In this document: positions 44,573 to 52,797 of the stretch, in pieces
Position numbering within the stretch: the stretch's first letter is position 1
How the letters are laid out: each line of letters begins with the position of its first letter
NCBI RefSeq assembly: GCF_001590605.1
Contig: NZ_CP014504.1
Location: 4,588,001-4,652,000 of the forward strand
Direction: 5' to 3'
Length of the DNA stretch: 64,000 nt
From: Pedobacter cryoconitis
GTDB lineage: Bacteria > Bacteroidota > Bacteroidia > Sphingobacteriales > Sphingobacteriaceae
The notes under the pieces: generated by a model
What the model was told of the DNA's origin: nothing
What the model saw: only the letters and a program-made list of their open reading frames with translations
Databases searched by the model: none
Program-made: the position numbers and the translations under genes

Positions 44573-45232
44573 ATGCAAATGGACTTTGATATTATAAAAG
44601 AAAAAACAATCAGTTTTGTAAAAGATACCCTTCAGGGAGCAGAAGCCGGGCACGACTGGTTTCATATCGAAAGGGTTTACAAAACTGCTTTAAGTATAAA
44701 TACGAAAGAGGGTGGAGATTTACTTCTGGTTACCCTTGCCGCTTTATTGCATGATATTGCTGACAGTAAATTCAACAATGGCGATGAAGAAATCGGGCCA
44801 CGGCTAGCTGGAAATTTCCTGCGCACGCTCGGCCTTACCGCAGCTGTAATTCTCGAAGTGCAGCAAATCATCAAAAATCTGAGCTATAAAGCGAGCTTGG
44901 GGGAGATCGGTTTTTCTTCTAAGGAACTAGATATCGTACAGGATGCCGACCGTTTAGACGCGATCGGTGCTATCGGGATTGCCAGAGCCTTCACTTATGG
45001 CGGTTATAAAAATAGGGTGCTCTATGACCCGGAAATCAAGCCAGATCTGAATATGAGCAAAGAAGCATATAAAAATTCTGAAGCGCCGACCATCAACCAT
45101 TTTTATGAGAAGCTGCTGCGCTTAAAAGACCTGATGAAAACCAGGACAGGAAAAGAACTTGCAGAACAGAGACATCAGTTCATGCTCCTTTACCTCAATC
45201 AATTTTATTCTGAACGGGAATGCGAAAGCTAA
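44573..45232 (+). CDS. HD domain phosphohydrolase
   Basis: Metal-dependent phosphohydrolase-type protein of 219 residues. HDWFHIERV near 25-33 supplies the first His, the HD dyad is LLHDIADSKF near 61-70, and QDADRLDAIGAIGIARAF supplies the last Asp. This is the YpgQ/YedJ-like HD subfamily, some members of which are nucleotide pyrophosphohydrolases; substrate here is unknown. It sits upstream of the radical-SAM gene in the same direction (45-base gap with a promoter box), so it may not be part of that unit. Confidence 0.9.
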   Translation: MQMDFDIIKEKTISFVKDTLQGAEAGHDWFHIERVYKTALSINTKEGGDLLLVTLAALLHDIADSKFNNGDEEIGPRLAGNFLRTLGLTAAVILEVQQIIKNLSYKASLGEIGFSSKELDIVQDADRLDAIGAIGIARAFTYGGYKNRVLYDPEIKPDLNMSKEAYKNSEAPTINHFYEKLLRLKDLMKTRTGKELAEQRHQFMLLYLNQFYSERECES

Positions 45233-45252
45233 AATAATTAGTATTTAAATGC

Positions 45253-45260
45253 TACATTTG
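45253..45260 (+). promoter_or_regulatory. TAnnTTTG -7 box for the radical-SAM gene
   Basis: TACATTTG matches the consensus and lies 17 bases before the ATG at 45278. Confidence 0.5.
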
Positions 45261-45277
45261 TTAGTAAATATAGCATT

Positions 45278-46534
45278 ATGTCTGAACGTCTTAGAGAAAA
45301 GCTGAATATTCTGGCAGATGCCGCTAAATATGATGTATCGTGTTCATCCAGCGGAGGAAATAGAAAAAATGACAACAAGGGTTTGGGAAATAGCCATGCT
45401 TCTGGTATTTGTCATACTTACACGGAGGATGGCAGATGTGTTTCTCTGCTAAAAATTCTGCTGACCAACCATTGTATTTTTGATTGCGCTTATTGTGTTT
45501 CCAGAAAAAGCAATGACATTACAAGAGCCGCATTTACTGTAGAAGAAGTGGTAGAACTTACGATGAACTTTTACAGAAGGAATTATATCGAGGGGCTGTT
45601 TTTGAGCTCAGGAATCTTTAAGAATGCTGATTTTACGATGGAGCGTTTGCTTAGAATTGTAAAAAAGCTCAGACTGGAAGAGCGCTTCAATGGCTATATC
45701 CATTTAAAAACAATTCCAGGGGCAAGTGAAGAACTGATCAGAGAAGCGGGTATGTACGCAGACCGGATGAGTATTAACCTGGAAATGCCTACTGAAAGCG
45801 GCCTTAAATTGCTTGCTCCTGAAAAAACCCATCAGCAAGTGACCCAGCCGCTTGGCTTTATCAAAAATCAGATTGTACAGTTCAAAGAAGAGCGTAAACT
45901 CATTAAAAGTACGCCTAAATTTGTTTCTGCTGGTCAGAGTACACAAATGGTAATTGGTGCAACTCCTGAGACAGATCAGGAGATTATGCAGACCGCAGCA
46001 CTGTTTTACAAAGACTTTTCCCTGAAAAGAGTCTATTATTCAGGTTATATCCCGATTAGCTACGATAACAGGCTACCGATGATCGGCTCCCAGCCTCCAT
46101 TAATCAGAGAAAACAGGTTATATCAAACTGACTGGCTGATGCGCTTCTACGGTTTTCATGTCAATGAATTGCTGAATGACGCCAATCCGCACCTTGATAT
46201 TGACATTGATCCAAAATTAAGCTGGGCTTTGCGCAACCTGCAGCATTTCCCGGTAGATATTAATGTGGCAGCTTATAAAGTCATTCTCCGGATTCCTGGA
46301 ATCGGGGTTACTTCAGCAAAGAAGATTGTACAGGCGCGTAAATTCGGAAAACTGCGGATAGACCAGCTCAAAAAAATCGGAGTCGCTTATAACCGGGCTA
46401 AATATTTTATCAAATGTGCAGATAGCCCCTATCAGCTAAAAGATTACCAGGGAAGCCAGATTAAATCATTTATACAGGCTGAAAGTCAAAGTAAATATCT
46501 AAAGTACGATACCAGCCAGCTTATTCTTTTTTAG
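45278..46534 (+). CDS. Putative DNA modification/repair radical SAM protein
   Basis: Radical SAM enzyme of 418 residues. The 4Fe-4S ligands are C66-x3-C70-x2-C73 (CIFDCAYC). The C-terminal part holds a helix-hairpin-helix (LRIPGIGVTSAKKIVQARKFGKL, split as RIPGIGVTSAKKIV plus the following helix), as in DNA-binding proteins. This is the family named putative DNA modification/repair radical SAM protein, almost always encoded beside the TIGR03915-type protein that follows. It ends at the base before the next ATG. Reaction unknown; spore-photoproduct-lyase-like repair or base modification have been suggested for such genes. Confidence 0.93.
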   Translation: MSERLREKLNILADAAKYDVSCSSSGGNRKNDNKGLGNSHASGICHTYTEDGRCVSLLKILLTNHCIFDCAYCVSRKSNDITRAAFTVEEVVELTMNFYRRNYIEGLFLSSGIFKNADFTMERLLRIVKKLRLEERFNGYIHLKTIPGASEELIREAGMYADRMSINLEMPTESGLKLLAPEKTHQQVTQPLGFIKNQIVQFKEERKLIKSTPKFVSAGQSTQMVIGATPETDQEIMQTAALFYKDFSLKRVYYSGYIPISYDNRLPMIGSQPPLIRENRLYQTDWLMRFYGFHVNELLNDANPHLDIDIDPKLSWALRNLQHFPVDINVAAYKVILRIPGIGVTSAKKIVQARKFGKLRIDQLKKIGVAYNRAKYFIKCADSPYQLKDYQGSQIKSFIQAESQSKYLKYDTSQLILF

Positions 46535-47308
46535 ATGGAGAACTACGTATTTGACGGGAGCTTTGAAGGGCTGCTATGTGCGGTATTTAACTGGTTTGAG
46601 CGTAGGCCCGGGCAGGTCAAACTTCAAACTGAAGCTGTTTTTCAACCGGATGCTTTTGTGCCTTGTCTGCATATTGTGAACGAACGTGAAAAAGCAGACC
46701 GGGTATGGAAGGGTTTACAAGCAAGTTTATCTAAAGCCACACTCCGGAAGTTTTATTGTACTTATCTCTCTGAACTGGAAGAAGGCTATACTGCATTATT
46801 TGAGTTTGCCTGTTATCTATTTATTGAAGGGGCGGCTATAGAAAATAACTATGGCAATGCTTATGTTCTGGCTTTAAGTAAAATAGCTAAAAAAGTAGAG
46901 CGGGAGAAACATAGGATGGAAGCTTTTATCCGCTTTCAGCATAATGCTGACGGTATTTATTACTGTGGAATAGATCCGGATTTTAACGTACTGCCTTTAA
47001 TTGCCACCCATTTCAAGAACCGGTATGCGGATCAGCAGTGGATTATCTATGACCTGAAAAGAGACTACGGTTTATTCTACGATCTAAGCAAAGTAGAAGA
47101 AATCAATATAGATTTTAATCAGTGGCAAAAAACAACCGGAATAGCAAGTGCTATCGTTTCAGAAAAGGAAGGCCTGTACGCCCTGCTTTGGAAAGACTAC
47201 TTCAAAAGCACAAATATTCAAGCCAGGAAAAACACAAAGTTACATGTACAACATGTACCCAAAAGATATTGGAAATACCTCACTGAAAAACAATTTAAGC
47301 AGGATTAA
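46535..47308 (+). CDS. TIGR03915-family putative DNA repair protein (DUF4130)
   Basis: Protein of 257 residues encoded directly after the radical-SAM gene (stop TAG then ATG). MENYVFDGSFEGLLCAVF is the family start, and IAKKVEREKHRMEAFIRFQ near 117-135 is the DUF4130 core. The section HFKNRYADQQWIIYDLKRDYGLFYD follows. No catalytic motif I can name. In other bacteria the pair sits near uracil-DNA glycosylase-like genes; no such gene is here. The strict coupling suggests the two proteins act on the same DNA lesion or modification. Confidence 0.92.
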   Translation: MENYVFDGSFEGLLCAVFNWFERRPGQVKLQTEAVFQPDAFVPCLHIVNEREKADRVWKGLQASLSKATLRKFYCTYLSELEEGYTALFEFACYLFIEGAAIENNYGNAYVLALSKIAKKVEREKHRMEAFIRFQHNADGIYYCGIDPDFNVLPLIATHFKNRYADQQWIIYDLKRDYGLFYDLSKVEEINIDFNQWQKTTGIASAIVSEKEGLYALLWKDYFKSTNIQARKNTKLHVQHVPKRYWKYLTEKQFKQD

Positions 47309-47361
47309 GCCGAATTCTAAATTTAATATCCCGTTTGATTATTATCTCGTAAATTGCCCTT

Positions 47362-48387
47362 ATGAAGTTAAGTGTCCTGGTTTTAATTACTGCGCTCGCA
47401 GTTGGCCTGTCTATCGGGCTGGTAAATTTCCATTTCCAGCAAAGCTGGTATTTTATGCTGGTCTCTTTCGCAGTTTCGTTTGTGACGAGTTTTATCATGT
47501 TTTATTATCTGCTGGAAAAATATATCTATTCCAAAATCAAACTGATTTATAAACTGATCCACAACCTGAAATTGGGGAAAGATCTGAAAGATGCATTGGG
47601 CGAATATGTGAGTACTGATCCGATCAATGATGTAGAAAATGAAGTTAAAGAATGGGCTGGTGCTAAAAAGCAGGAAATAGATTTGCTTAAAAAACAGGAA
47701 CAGTTCAGAAGGGAATTCCTTTCCAATGTCTCTCATGAATTTAAAACTCCGTTGTTTGCGATACAGGGTTATATCGAAACTTTACAGGATTGTCTGCTTG
47801 ATGATCCGGAAATGGCGGTTAAGTTTTTACAAAAGGCAGAGAAAAATGTAGAGCGACTGAGCTACCTGATCAATGACCTGGATGCAATTTCGAAACTTGA
47901 ATCTGGCGAAGTGCCCATTGATTACCGGAAATTTGATTTCGTACTGCTGGCTAAAGAAGTGATGGAAGCCCTGGAAGACAAAGCAGGAAACAGAAAGATT
48001 CAGCTTTCCTTTAAAGAGAAATATATGCACCCGGCTTTTGTGAATGCAGACCGGGAGAAAATACGACAAGTGATGATTAACCTGATCTCTAATTCCATCA
48101 AGTATGGCAAAGAGAATGGATCTACAGCAATCAAGATCTTTGAATTGCATGATCAGTACCTGATTGAAGTGACAGATGATGGCATCGGGATCGATGAAAA
48201 ACATTTGCCCAGATTATTTGAAAGATTCTATAGAATTGATTCCCACCGCTCCAGAGAAGTTGGCGGAACAGGCTTAGGACTGGCAATTGTCAAACATATC
48301 CTGGAAGCACATCAGCAAATTATTTCGGTGAGAAGTACCCTGCAAATTGGGACTACTTTTGCGTTTACGCTTCAAAAAATCGGTTAA
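47362..48387 (+). CDS. PhoR-like sensor histidine kinase
   Basis: Membrane kinase of 341 residues. Two N-terminal transmembrane segments (about 3-22 and 30-50) have almost no periplasmic loop, followed by a HAMP-like linker. HisKA contains His125 (FLSNVSHEFKTPLFAIQGY), and the HATPase boxes read LISNSIKYGK, DDGIGID and GGTGLGLAIVKH. The small sensor and the DUF47/Pit genes immediately downstream match the PhoR layout, where sensing goes through the transporter and PhoU. No response-regulator gene is adjacent. The kinase has its own start region 53 bases after the previous gene. Confidence 0.88.
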   Translation: MKLSVLVLITALAVGLSIGLVNFHFQQSWYFMLVSFAVSFVTSFIMFYYLLEKYIYSKIKLIYKLIHNLKLGKDLKDALGEYVSTDPINDVENEVKEWAGAKKQEIDLLKKQEQFRREFLSNVSHEFKTPLFAIQGYIETLQDCLLDDPEMAVKFLQKAEKNVERLSYLINDLDAISKLESGEVPIDYRKFDFVLLAKEVMEALEDKAGNRKIQLSFKEKYMHPAFVNADREKIRQVMINLISNSIKYGKENGSTAIKIFELHDQYLIEVTDDGIGIDEKHLPRLFERFYRIDSHRSREVGGTGLGLAIVKHILEAHQQIISVRSTLQIGTTFAFTLQKIG

Positions 48388-48412
48388 GATTTAAAGAAAT
48401 ATTCCTTTTATG

Positions 48413-48453
48413 TTAACACTTAACACTAACTTAACATTGCGATCCTACTTTTG
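48413..48453 (+). promoter_or_regulatory. Pho-box-like promoter of the DUF47-pit operon
   Basis: TTAACA occurs at 48413, 48420 and 48431; the last two are 11 bases apart, the spacing of PhoB half-sites. A perfect -7 box TACTTTTG is at 48446-48453, nine bases after the last repeat, with no -33 TTG where one would be expected. This fits an activator-dependent promoter driven by a PhoB/PhoP-type regulator. Confidence 0.6.
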
Positions 48454-48474
48454 TAACCATATCTTATAGTTAAC

Positions 48475-49116
48475 ATGAATAATATTTTTAAGTTCTTTAC
48501 ACCAAAAGACAAAAAATTCCAACCGCTGTTTGAACAAGCCGGAAGTAATGTATTGAAGATCTCAGAAGCACTTTTTCTTGCTTTAAGTACCAAAGATCTG
48601 GAAAAAAGAAAAGAATATATAAAGGAGATTGAACGCCTTGAGCACGTTGGTGACGACATCACGCACTCGATCTTCTTAGAATTAAGCAAAAACTTTATCA
48701 CACCTTTCGACAGGGAAGATATTCATGCATTGGCAAGTGCGGTAGATGATATTGCAGATTATATTCATGCTTCAGCAAGTAATATAGAATTGTATAACAT
48801 CACGAATATCGGCGATGCCATGATTAAACTGGCTGAATTACTGGTTGAAATGTGTACAGATTTAGATAAGGCCATCAAAGAATTGAGAAGCTTTAAGAAC
48901 ATCCGTGTCATTGCTGATGCTTGTGTACGTATCAATAGTGGTGAAAATCAAGCGGATTATGTTTGTAATATCGCAATCGCAAGGTTATTTGAATTTGAAA
49001 CCAATGCAATTGAACTGATTAAGCAAAAAGAAGTTCTTCAAACACTTGAAATGGCTACAGATAAATGCGAAGATGCAGCAAATGTGTTAGAATCTATATT
49101 GGTTAAAAACGCTTAA
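48475..49116 (+). CDS. DUF47 (PhoU-like) phosphate-transport accessory protein
   Basis: Cytosolic helical protein of 213 residues of the DUF47 family, related to PhoU and typical partner of Pit transporters. NIFKFFTPKDKKFQPLFEQA at the start, E-x3-D metal-binding-type motifs (ERLEHVGDDITHSI, TPFDREDIHALASAVDDIADYI) and a helical remainder are visible. Such proteins are thought to restrain or tune phosphate uptake. It lies 11 bases upstream of the pit gene, behind a Pho-box-like promoter. Confidence 0.95.
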   Translation: MNNIFKFFTPKDKKFQPLFEQAGSNVLKISEALFLALSTKDLEKRKEYIKEIERLEHVGDDITHSIFLELSKNFITPFDREDIHALASAVDDIADYIHASASNIELYNITNIGDAMIKLAELLVEMCTDLDKAIKELRSFKNIRVIADACVRINSGENQADYVCNIAIARLFEFETNAIELIKQKEVLQTLEMATDKCEDAANVLESILVKNA

Positions 49117-49127
49117 AATTCAACGAA

Positions 49128-50156
49128 ATGCTTACACCCTTATTGATCGTCGTAATTGTACTGGCTATCGGTTTCGATTATATCAATGGCTTTCACGATG
49201 CCGCCAATTCTATTGCAACGGTTGTATCGACAAAAGTACTTACCCCTTTTCAGGCGGTACTCTGGGCAGCACTTTTTAATTTTGCTGCTTACTTCTACTT
49301 TACAGATCACAAAGTTGCAAACACTATTGCTAAAACGGTTGTAGAGAATTTCATTACCCTGGAGGTTATCCTCGCCGGACTTTTAGCAGCAATCACCTGG
49401 AATTTATTTACCTGGTGGTATGGTATCCCTTCAAGTTCATCACATACCTTAGTTGGTGGTTTCGCTGGTGCTGGTATGGCTAAAGCAGGTACATTGGGTT
49501 TTGGAATCATGTCAGCAATTAACCTGGCCCCAATTCTGAAGATTATCGCTTTTATTGTACTTGCTCCTGTAATCGGGATGTTTATTTCGGTAATCATTTC
49601 CATTATCCTGTTGCACCTTTCTAAAAATGCAAGACCTTCGGTTGCAGAAAAATGGTTTAAAAAACTACAGCTGATCTCTTCTGCAGCATTAAGTTTCACA
49701 CATGGTGGAAATGATGCGCAAAAGGTAATGGGTATTATTTATGTAGCCATGGTTGCAGCAAAAGTATTAAAAACAGGTGATACAATGCCAGAATGGATTC
49801 CATTTACTTGTTATGCAGCTATCTCTTTAGGTACGATGAGCGGTGGATGGAAGATTGTAAAAACAATGGGTTCAAAAATCACGAAGGTAAATGCTTTTGA
49901 GGGCGTAGCAGCAGAAACTGCTGGTGCGGTGACTCTTGGGATCACAGAACACTTCGGTATCCCGGTTTCTACAACGCATACGATCACAGGTTCCATTGTT
50001 GGGGTTGGTTTACTAAAAAGAGTTTCCGCAGTAAGATGGGGAGTAACGGTAAGTTTACTTTGGGCATGGGTTTTAACTATTCCTGTCTCTGCTGTCTTAG
50101 CCGCTATCATTTTCAAACTTGTTGATTTTTTCTTCCCGGGTTTGGGAGTTGTATAG
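49128..50156 (+). CDS. pit: Inorganic phosphate transporter, PiT family
   Basis: Inner-membrane, probably proton-coupled, low-affinity phosphate (metal-phosphate) carrier of 342 residues with about ten hydrophobic segments. Both PiT signature repeats are present: GFHDAANSIATVVSTKVLTP near 22-41 and THGGNDAQKVMG near 191-202. SSSHTLVGG and VSTTHTITGS are the paired Thr/Ser-His motifs. It is cotranscribed with the DUF47 gene. A strong bidirectional terminator follows. Confidence 0.96.
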   Translation: MLTPLLIVVIVLAIGFDYINGFHDAANSIATVVSTKVLTPFQAVLWAALFNFAAYFYFTDHKVANTIAKTVVENFITLEVILAGLLAAITWNLFTWWYGIPSSSSHTLVGGFAGAGMAKAGTLGFGIMSAINLAPILKIIAFIVLAPVIGMFISVIISIILLHLSKNARPSVAEKWFKKLQLISSAALSFTHGGNDAQKVMGIIYVAMVAAKVLKTGDTMPEWIPFTCYAAISLGTMSGGWKIVKTMGSKITKVNAFEGVAAETAGAVTLGITEHFGIPVSTTHTITGSIVGVGLLKRVSAVRWGVTVSLLWAWVLTIPVSAVLAAIIFKLVDFFFPGLGVV

Positions 50157-50180
50157 AAACGATAAAATTTACGAAAACAT

Positions 50181-50215
50181 AAAAAGCCCTTGAACGCAGC
50201 GTTCAAGGGCTTTTT
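50181..50215. terminator. Bidirectional terminator between pit and the anti-sigma gene
   Basis: AAAAAGCCCTTGAACGC and its exact complement lie back to back with almost no loop, giving an A-run on one side and a T-run on the other. The flanking genes are convergent. Confidence 0.93.
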
Positions 50216-50217
50216 CT

Positions 50218-51123
50218 TTAAAACGCAATGGTATAAATTACCCTGCTTTCTTTATCTTTGGGCCGTTCCCATTTGGGGCCTTCTTTAATCAGCCTGATAG
50301 CTTCTTCATCAAATTGTTTATCAATGCCTTTGGTTACTTTTAAATCAGCAGGATTTCCTTCGTTATCTACTAAAAAGCTTAATTCTACCAGTCTGTCCCC
50401 TGTACCACGCAATTTATTGTTATCATTCAGGTAAGTGTCCAGGTTTACCCAGCCACCAACTGGAGTGGATACGGACTCAACTGCTGTAGAGACTGCTTCT
50501 TTTGCCACTACCTTACTCATTCTGGCCATGGCCTGTACCGGGACATCCGCTGTGACTGTGCTATCTGCTGGTTTAACCGGTGCACCTTGCATTGCATAAG
50601 GCTGTACAGAACGATCTATGACTACGTCATTTTGTAATTCTCCTGAAGGGGTAACCTGTCCTGCAGTTACGGGTTTAGTTTTTGCAGCCGGAACATTGGC
50701 GGCATAAATATCATTCTTTGCAGAGTCAATCACAGCCTGAGCTGGTGAAGGTGCAATATTTACATCTACTTTTCTCGGCTGGTTTTTAGCCATTTCTTCA
50801 CGCTTCTCTCTGTCCTTCATGAAGAACATGATACTGACTGAGATAAACATCACAGCCGCTGCTGCTGCGACACTTAAACGCTGCCAGGTGAATACAGTTT
50901 CCTTCTTGGTCACCTGCTGCTGCGCAATACGCTCATACAGTTGTTTTTGAAGCAAAGAGACATTTTGCACTGCTCTTCCGCGTGATTCACTTAGCCCTGC
51001 CAGTGCCTGGGCAACGAAAGGATCTTCCAGCGCCTGCTTCTCAATTTTATGCATAGCTTTGCTATCAAGCTTACCATCCAGGTAATCTTCCAGTAATTCT
51101 ATATCTAACCAATCGTTATTCAC
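50218..51123 (-). CDS. Anti-sigma factor-like membrane protein with TonB C-terminal domain
   Basis: Single-pass membrane protein of 301 residues. The cytosolic N-terminus (1-80; LLEDYLDGKLDSKAMHKIEKQ) resembles anti-sigma N-domains but has no zinc motif. A TM helix is at ~84-102. A low-complexity periplasmic linker leads to a TonB C-terminal-like domain at ~217-301 (GDRLVELSFLVDNEGNPADLKVTKG, FDEEAIRLIKEGPKW). It overlaps the upstream ECF sigma gene by 8 bases, so it is very probably that sigma factor's regulator. The TonB-like domain may sense envelope or receptor state rather than power transport. Confidence 0.88.
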   Translation of the reverse strand: MNNDWLDIELLEDYLDGKLDSKAMHKIEKQALEDPFVAQALAGLSESRGRAVQNVSLLQKQLYERIAQQQVTKKETVFTWQRLSVAAAAAVMFISVSIMFFMKDREKREEMAKNQPRKVDVNIAPSPAQAVIDSAKNDIYAANVPAAKTKPVTAGQVTPSGELQNDVVIDRSVQPYAMQGAPVKPADSTVTADVPVQAMARMSKVVAKEAVSTAVESVSTPVGGWVNLDTYLNDNNKLRGTGDRLVELSFLVDNEGNPADLKVTKGIDKQFDEEAIRLIKEGPKWERPKDKESRVIYTIAF

Positions 51124-51694
51124 TGCTGTTTTTCTCTATACAAATTTTCAAATTCCTTTTCCCGTTTTGAATATAGCTCTTTACTTTGACCAGCTCAAAA
51201 CCTGTGATTTCGGCAACTTCTTTATAACATTTTTCCTGAAGATAGAACAAGTCAACGCTCTTGCGCTGTTCTTCAGTAAGGGTCTCCATACACTTTTCCA
51301 TTATGGTCAACTGCGTTTCTTTGGTCTCGTCTATATCCAGATGCACAAAGTCGGTATTTTCCACAAAAGTATCATCAATAGACACCGTATTGTTCTTAGC
51401 TAACTTCCTCAACGCCATTAAACAATGATTTCTGGTTAACACGTGCAGCCAGCTTTTGAAATTCTGCACTTCATGAATTTTTAATTTTAAGACCAGTTCC
51501 TCAAAAATCTGCATGACAGCATCTTTACTGGCTTCTTCTTCCTTGAAATAGTTGAGACAGACCCCGTAAACCAGGTGCATATACCGGTTATAAAGCATCC
51601 CCAATGCATCCAGACTTCCTGTACTTTTGTACCGCAAAAGAAGTGCTGCGTCATCGGGATCCTTGATTCCTGTTGTATTCTTTATAAATTTCAA
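51116..51694 (-). CDS. ECF-type RNA polymerase sigma factor
   Basis: Extracytoplasmic-function sigma factor of ~192 residues, with region 2 (LYNRYMHLVYGVCLNYFKEEE, split at LVYGV) and region 4 (LTEEQRKSVDLFYLQEKCYKEV, then VKSYIQNGKRNLK). No ATG exists in frame before region 2. A TTG at 51694 gives the usual ECF length; a GTG at 51784 would add 30 unusual residues (VYCCFSKFKQAQ), so I prefer the TTG, with uncertainty. The downstream anti-sigma gene overlaps by 8 bases. Confidence 0.85.
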   Translation of the reverse strand: MKFIKNTTGIKDPDDAALLLRYKSTGSLDALGMLYNRYMHLVYGVCLNYFKEEEASKDAVMQIFEELVLKLKIHEVQNFKSWLHVLTRNHCLMALRKLAKNNTVSIDDTFVENTDFVHLDIDETKETQLTIMEKCMETLTEEQRKSVDLFYLQEKCYKEVAEITGFELVKVKSYIQNGKRNLKICIEKNSSE

Positions 51695-51848
51695 TTGTAT
51701 ATAGTGGAAAAATCTATTCAAGTATAAAAATATTTTCTGACTCTGCGCTTGTTTAAATTTAGAAAAGCAACAGTATACAGGCACATAAAATTGATAATCA
51801 GCATTTAATGGCCAGAAATTTGCTTACTATTGACTTATAACAACCATC

Positions 51849-52664
51849 ATGAATAAAATCAAACTCGCGTCCCTGGCTTTTGCAGCCATTGCATTCAATA
51901 GCTATACTGCACAAAGTCAATCTCTTGGGAGCCTATTAAAGAAAATAAAATCTGCTACAGAGACCAAGCCCGCCACTACACAAACAGCCACTAAAACCGT
52001 AACGCAAACAAACGGGACAACCACTACAATTTCTACAGTGGTTAAGCCTACAAATTCAGAAATAGGGACCGGAATTAAGCAGGCATTAGAAGCAGGGATT
52101 TCTAAGGGGGCCGACCAGTTGTCTTTGAAGGATGGCTTTTTAGGAAATATGGCTGTTAAAATTTTATTCCCACCTGAGGCACAGAAAGTAGAAAAAACGT
52201 TGAGAAGTATTGGACTGGGTTCCCTGGCAGATAATGTGGTAACCAGTTTAAACAGAGCAGCAGAAGATGCAGCGAAAGAAGCCAAGCCAATTTTTGTAGC
52301 TGCAATTAAACAAATGACGATTACTGATGCGACTAATATTTTATTAGGCGGTGAAAATTCAGCAACTGAATATTTTAAAAGGGCAACTACAGCACAGCTT
52401 TTAGAGAAATTCAGACCTGTTGTGAATGCGAGTTTAAGTAAAGTCGGTGCAGCCAGATATTGGGGCGACGCAACTGGACAGTACAATAAATTACCATTGG
52501 TTAAACCTGTTACGACTGACCTTAATGCCTATGTAACTCAAAAAGCAGTGGAAGGGATGTTTATTCAGGTCGCACAGGAAGAATTGACAATCAGAAATAA
52601 TTTAGGCGGGCGTACAACTTCTGTACTTCAGAAAGTATTTGGATACGCAGATCAAAAAAAATAA
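51849..52664 (+). CDS. DUF4197 exported protein
   Basis: Probable secreted or periplasmic protein of 271 residues. A signal peptide (LASLAFAAIAFNSYTAQSQ) is followed by a Thr-rich spacer and then the DUF4197 domain from about 70 to the end (GIKQALEAGISKGADQLS, GFLGNMAVKILFPPEAQKVE, YFKRATTAQLLEKFRPVV). DUF4197 proteins have no known biochemical role. It is divergent from the ECF sigma gene. Confidence 0.92.
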   Translation: MNKIKLASLAFAAIAFNSYTAQSQSLGSLLKKIKSATETKPATTQTATKTVTQTNGTTTTISTVVKPTNSEIGTGIKQALEAGISKGADQLSLKDGFLGNMAVKILFPPEAQKVEKTLRSIGLGSLADNVVTSLNRAAEDAAKEAKPIFVAAIKQMTITDATNILLGGENSATEYFKRATTAQLLEKFRPVVNASLSKVGAARYWGDATGQYNKLPLVKPVTTDLNAYVTQKAVEGMFIQVAQEELTIRNNLGGRTTSVLQKVFGYADQKK

Positions 52665-52757
52665 AAATTAATCAGCAGATTAATTTAAATTCAGCTAAAT
52701 ATTGATTGCAAGCTTTATAGCCCTTAAAAAAATCTACATTAAGATAAAAATAAAGGC

Positions 52758-52765
52758 TACTTTTA
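52758..52765 (+). promoter_or_regulatory. -7-like box before the DEAD-box helicase
   Basis: TACTTTTA matches TAnnTTTG at 7 of 8 positions and is 32 bases before the TTG start codon. Confidence 0.35.
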
Positions 52766-52797
52766 TGCAGAACAATTACGAATAACATACAAGTATA

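Noticed and set aside
51695..51784. GTG start 30 codons upstream for the ECF sigma factor
   Set aside because: The added residues are unlike any sigma N-terminus. The TTG at 51694 yields the usual length, though the start remains uncertain.
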